Assembly: GCA_964348955.1 (NCBI GenBank)
Contig: CAYGEN010000034.1
Coordinates: forward strand, 1-5,861
DNA from: 2-01-FULL-51-21 sp964348955
GTDB taxonomy: Bacteria > Patescibacteriota > Minisyncoccia > Phycocordibacterales > 2-01-FULL-51-21
Reading direction: 5' to 3'
Length of the DNA stretch: 5,861 nt
Within the stretch, counting starts at the first letter, position 1; the number at the start of each line of letters is the position of its first letter. Shown here piece after piece: positions 3,854-5,861 of the stretch. Under the pieces are notes generated by a model. The model saw only the letters and a list, made by a program, of their open reading frames with translations, was not told the origin of the DNA and ran no database searches. The position numbers and the translations under genes are program-made.

Positions 3854-5861
3854 TCAGATATCAAGCGTTGCGTATTTCGCGTTGCTTTGGATAAAAGATT
3901 TGCGCGAAGCGACATCCGTGCCCATGAGAACATCAAACATGTGGTCGGCATCTTGCGCGTCTTCAACCATCACTTGCTTCAGGACGCGCCGAGCCTTGTC
4001 CATGGTCGTCTCCCAAAGTTCTTCGGGGTTCATCTCGCCGAGTCCTTTGTAGCGCTGAATGGAAACACGGGACAACTTTTTAGTTTCTTGATTGTCAGGC
4101 TTTTCGGTTTCTTCTTCAGCCTCTTCATCAAGCAAAACCGCATTGTTACCGACGAGCTTGTCTTTCTCTGCGTCGGAGAAGGCATAGAGCGTCTCCTTGC
4201 CCTTTTTTATTTTGTACAAAGGCGGCTGTGCCATGTAGAGAAACCCGCCGTCAATCACCGCTCGGAAGTGCCGATAGAAAAGCGTGAGAAGAAGCGTGCG
4301 GATGTGCGCGCCGTCCACATCGGCATCCGTGGCGATAATGATTTTGTGGTAGCGCAATTTGTTGATATCAAAAGAATCGCCAATCGCCGCGCCGAGGGCT
4401 ATCACGAGCGACTTGATTTCCACCGAGAGAAGCATTTTGTCAAGCCGCGCCCGCTCCACATTTAAAATTTTCCCTTTGAGCGGCAGAATCGCCTGCGTGC
4501 GCCGGTCGCGGCCCTGTTTCGCCGAGCCCCCGGCGCTATCGCCCTCAACAATAAAAATCTCCGCCTCCTCAGCGTCGCGCGTCTGGCAATCGGCAAGTTT
4601 GCCGGGGAGCGTCATGCCCTCAAGCGCGCCTTTGCGAAGCACGCTTTCTTTGGCCGCCTTTGCCGCCTTGCGCGCCTTGAGCGCCAGAAGCACCTTGCCG
4701 ATAATCGCGCGCGCATCGTCCGGATTCTCTTCCAGAAATGCGGAGAAAGCGTCACCGAAAACGGTTTCGACGGCGCTCCGCGCTTCAACGCTCCCAAGCT
4801 TCGCCTTCGTCTGTCCTTCAAACTGAATTTCGCGCAACTTTACCGAGACAACCACCGTCAAACCCTCAAGCACATCGTCCCCGGTCAAATTTTCTTCACT
4901 CTCTTTAATGAGATTGTTCTTGCGCCCATAGGTATTAAGTGTGCGCGTGAGTGCCGTTTTGAAACCCGTTACATGCGTGCCGCCTTCGCTGTTGTAAGTA
5001 TTATTCGCAAAGGCGACGAGGCGCGCTGAAATATCATCCACATACTGAAGCGCAATTTCAACCGCGACATCATCCACTTCCTTTTCCGCATAAAAAACAT
5101 TTCGGTGCACCGGAGTTTGATACTGATTGTAAAATTTTACCAGTGAAAGCAGCCCCCCTTCAAAATAAAAAGAGGCGGACGGCACCTCAAGTTCAAGCTC
5201 ACGGAGATAAAAGACCTCGTCGGTGGCAATTTTTAGGGCACCCGCGCGAGCGTCAAGTACGGTGATGCGCATCTTCTTCACGAGGTATGCTTGCTGGCGC
5301 ATGTGGGAAACGATTTTATTCCAATCAAATTGGATTATCTTGAAAATATCCACATCGGGCTCAAAGGTGATGATGGTGCCGTGGAGTTTTGACGCGGCGA
5401 CTTTTTTAACCGCCGCTTTTTTCTTGCCACGAATGTACTCTTGCACATACTTGCCGCCGTCTCTATGCACCGCGGCATGCAGATGTATGGAGAGCGCATT
5501 CACGACCGAGACACCGACGCCGTGGAGCCCGCCCGAAACCTTGTACCCGTCGCCGCCAAATTTGCCGCCGGCATGAAGCGTCGTCATCACCGTTTCAAGC
5601 GCGGAGACGCGCGTTTGTTTGTGTATATCAACCGGAATGCCGCGACCGTTATCAACAACGCGCACGCGATTCCCGGGCAGAAGTGCGATTTCAATATCGT
5701 CCGCCTCGCCCGCCATTGCTTCATCGCGCGCATTGTCAAAAACCTCGGTGATGAGATGATGAAGCCCATCAGGCCCTGTCGTGCCGATATACATGCCCGG
5801 GCGCTTGCGCACCGGCTCAAGCCCCTCCAAAACGGTAATGTCTTCGGCGCGATAACTCCCC
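3854..5861 (-). CDS. gyrB: DNA gyrase subunit B, start beyond the right window edge
   Basis: GyrB drives the ATP-dependent introduction of negative supercoils together with GyrA. The frame is open to the edge: before VLEGLEPVRKRPGMYIG it reads GSYRAEDIT, as expected in GyrB, so the TTG at 5830 is an internal Leu and the true start lies outside. 668 residues are visible. Counting from that TTG: ATPase site EVFDNARDEA (Glu29, Asn33), DNGRGIP (60-66) and the glycine-rich lid GGLHGVGVS (100-108); transducer loop QTK (340-342); Toprim motifs EGDSAGG (429-435) and DADVDG (502-507) for metal binding; and the C-terminal signature RYKGLGEMNPEELWETTM (593-610). The protein ends in LDI and TGA, as the family does. 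All key residues are present. An acidic insert (about 567-586) separates Toprim from the tail. ParE is the alternative, but the overall motif wording fits GyrB better. Confidence 0.96.
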   Translation of the reverse strand, partial: GSYRAEDITVLEGLEPVRKRPGMYIGTTGPDGLHHLITEVFDNARDEAMAGEADDIEIALLPGNRVRVVDNGRGIPVDIHKQTRVSALETVMTTLHAGGKFGGDGYKVSGGLHGVGVSVVNALSIHLHAAVHRDGGKYVQEYIRGKKKAAVKKVAASKLHGTIITFEPDVDIFKIIQFDWNKIVSHMRQQAYLVKKMRITVLDARAGALKIATDEVFYLRELELEVPSASFYFEGGLLSLVKFYNQYQTPVHRNVFYAEKEVDDVAVEIALQYVDDISARLVAFANNTYNSEGGTHVTGFKTALTRTLNTYGRKNNLIKESEENLTGDDVLEGLTVVVSVKLREIQFEGQTKAKLGSVEARSAVETVFGDAFSAFLEENPDDARAIIGKVLLALKARKAAKAAKESVLRKGALEGMTLPGKLADCQTRDAEEAEIFIVEGDSAGGSAKQGRDRRTQAILPLKGKILNVERARLDKMLLSVEIKSLVIALGAAIGDSFDINKLRYHKIIIATDADVDGAHIRTLLLTLFYRHFRAVIDGGFLYMAQPPLYKIKKGKETLYAFSDAEKDKLVGNNAVLLDEEAEEETEKPDNQETKKLSRVSIQRYKGLGEMNPEELWETTMDKARRVLKQVMVEDAQDADHMFDVLMGTDVASRKSFIQSNAKYATLDI

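Noticed and set aside
3847..3966. Upstream extension of the 158-aa membrane protein by 40 codons
   Set aside because: It would overlap the conserved 3' end of gyrB, and ATG 3846 gives a sensible N-terminus directly after the gyrB stop.
3887..4826. Long plus-strand open frames of 192 and 155 codons
   Set aside because: They lie entirely antisense to gyrB, whose motifs are unambiguous, and their translations show no domain-like features.
5828..5830. TTG as the gyrB start codon
   Set aside because: The frame continues upstream to the window edge with the GyrB-like residues YRAEDIT, so this codon is the internal Leu of VLEGLEPV.

Overview
The window looks like a piece of a small-genome bacterium of the Candidate Phyla Radiation (Patescibacteria), most likely a parcubacterium. 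That placement is inferred from gene content and style: a sortase, a membrane-anchored CARDB-type protein, several secreted or membrane proteins without recognisable families, short intergenic gaps, and divergent promoters set so close to start codons that leaderless transcripts are likely. No rRNA, tRNA, CRISPR array or transposase was seen. UGA ends both the 339-aa gene and gyrB at the expected place, so the UGA-to-Gly code of Gracilibacteria/SR1 does not apply.

Left part (1-2027, all minus strand) is a cell-surface cluster. Read in transcription order it holds a sortase (2027-1386), a secreted 339-aa protein with a clear signal peptide and strong Shine-Dalgarno site (1308-289), and the first 68 codons of another membrane or exported protein that runs off the left edge (205-1). 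Hairpins sit over the stop of the 339-aa gene and between it and the next gene.

Middle (2028-3292): a short divergent control region with two TTGACA boxes separates the sortase from a plus-strand gene (2141-2899). That gene encodes an N-terminally anchored protein with a Ser/Thr-rich linker and a C-terminal CARDB-like beta domain. It is followed by a 317-base stretch of unclear nature (2900-3216) that is open in one minus-strand frame and has several short palindromes. Two strong intrinsic terminators then close the convergent transcripts (3217-3247 and 3248-3292).

Right part (3370-5861, minus strand): gyrB, lacking its first codons at the right edge, is followed after 7 bases by a 158-aa three-helix membrane protein of unknown function.

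The sortase, the two secreted or membrane proteins downstream of it and the divergent CARDB protein plausibly form one envelope module. gyrB and its small membrane partner are a separate transcription unit.
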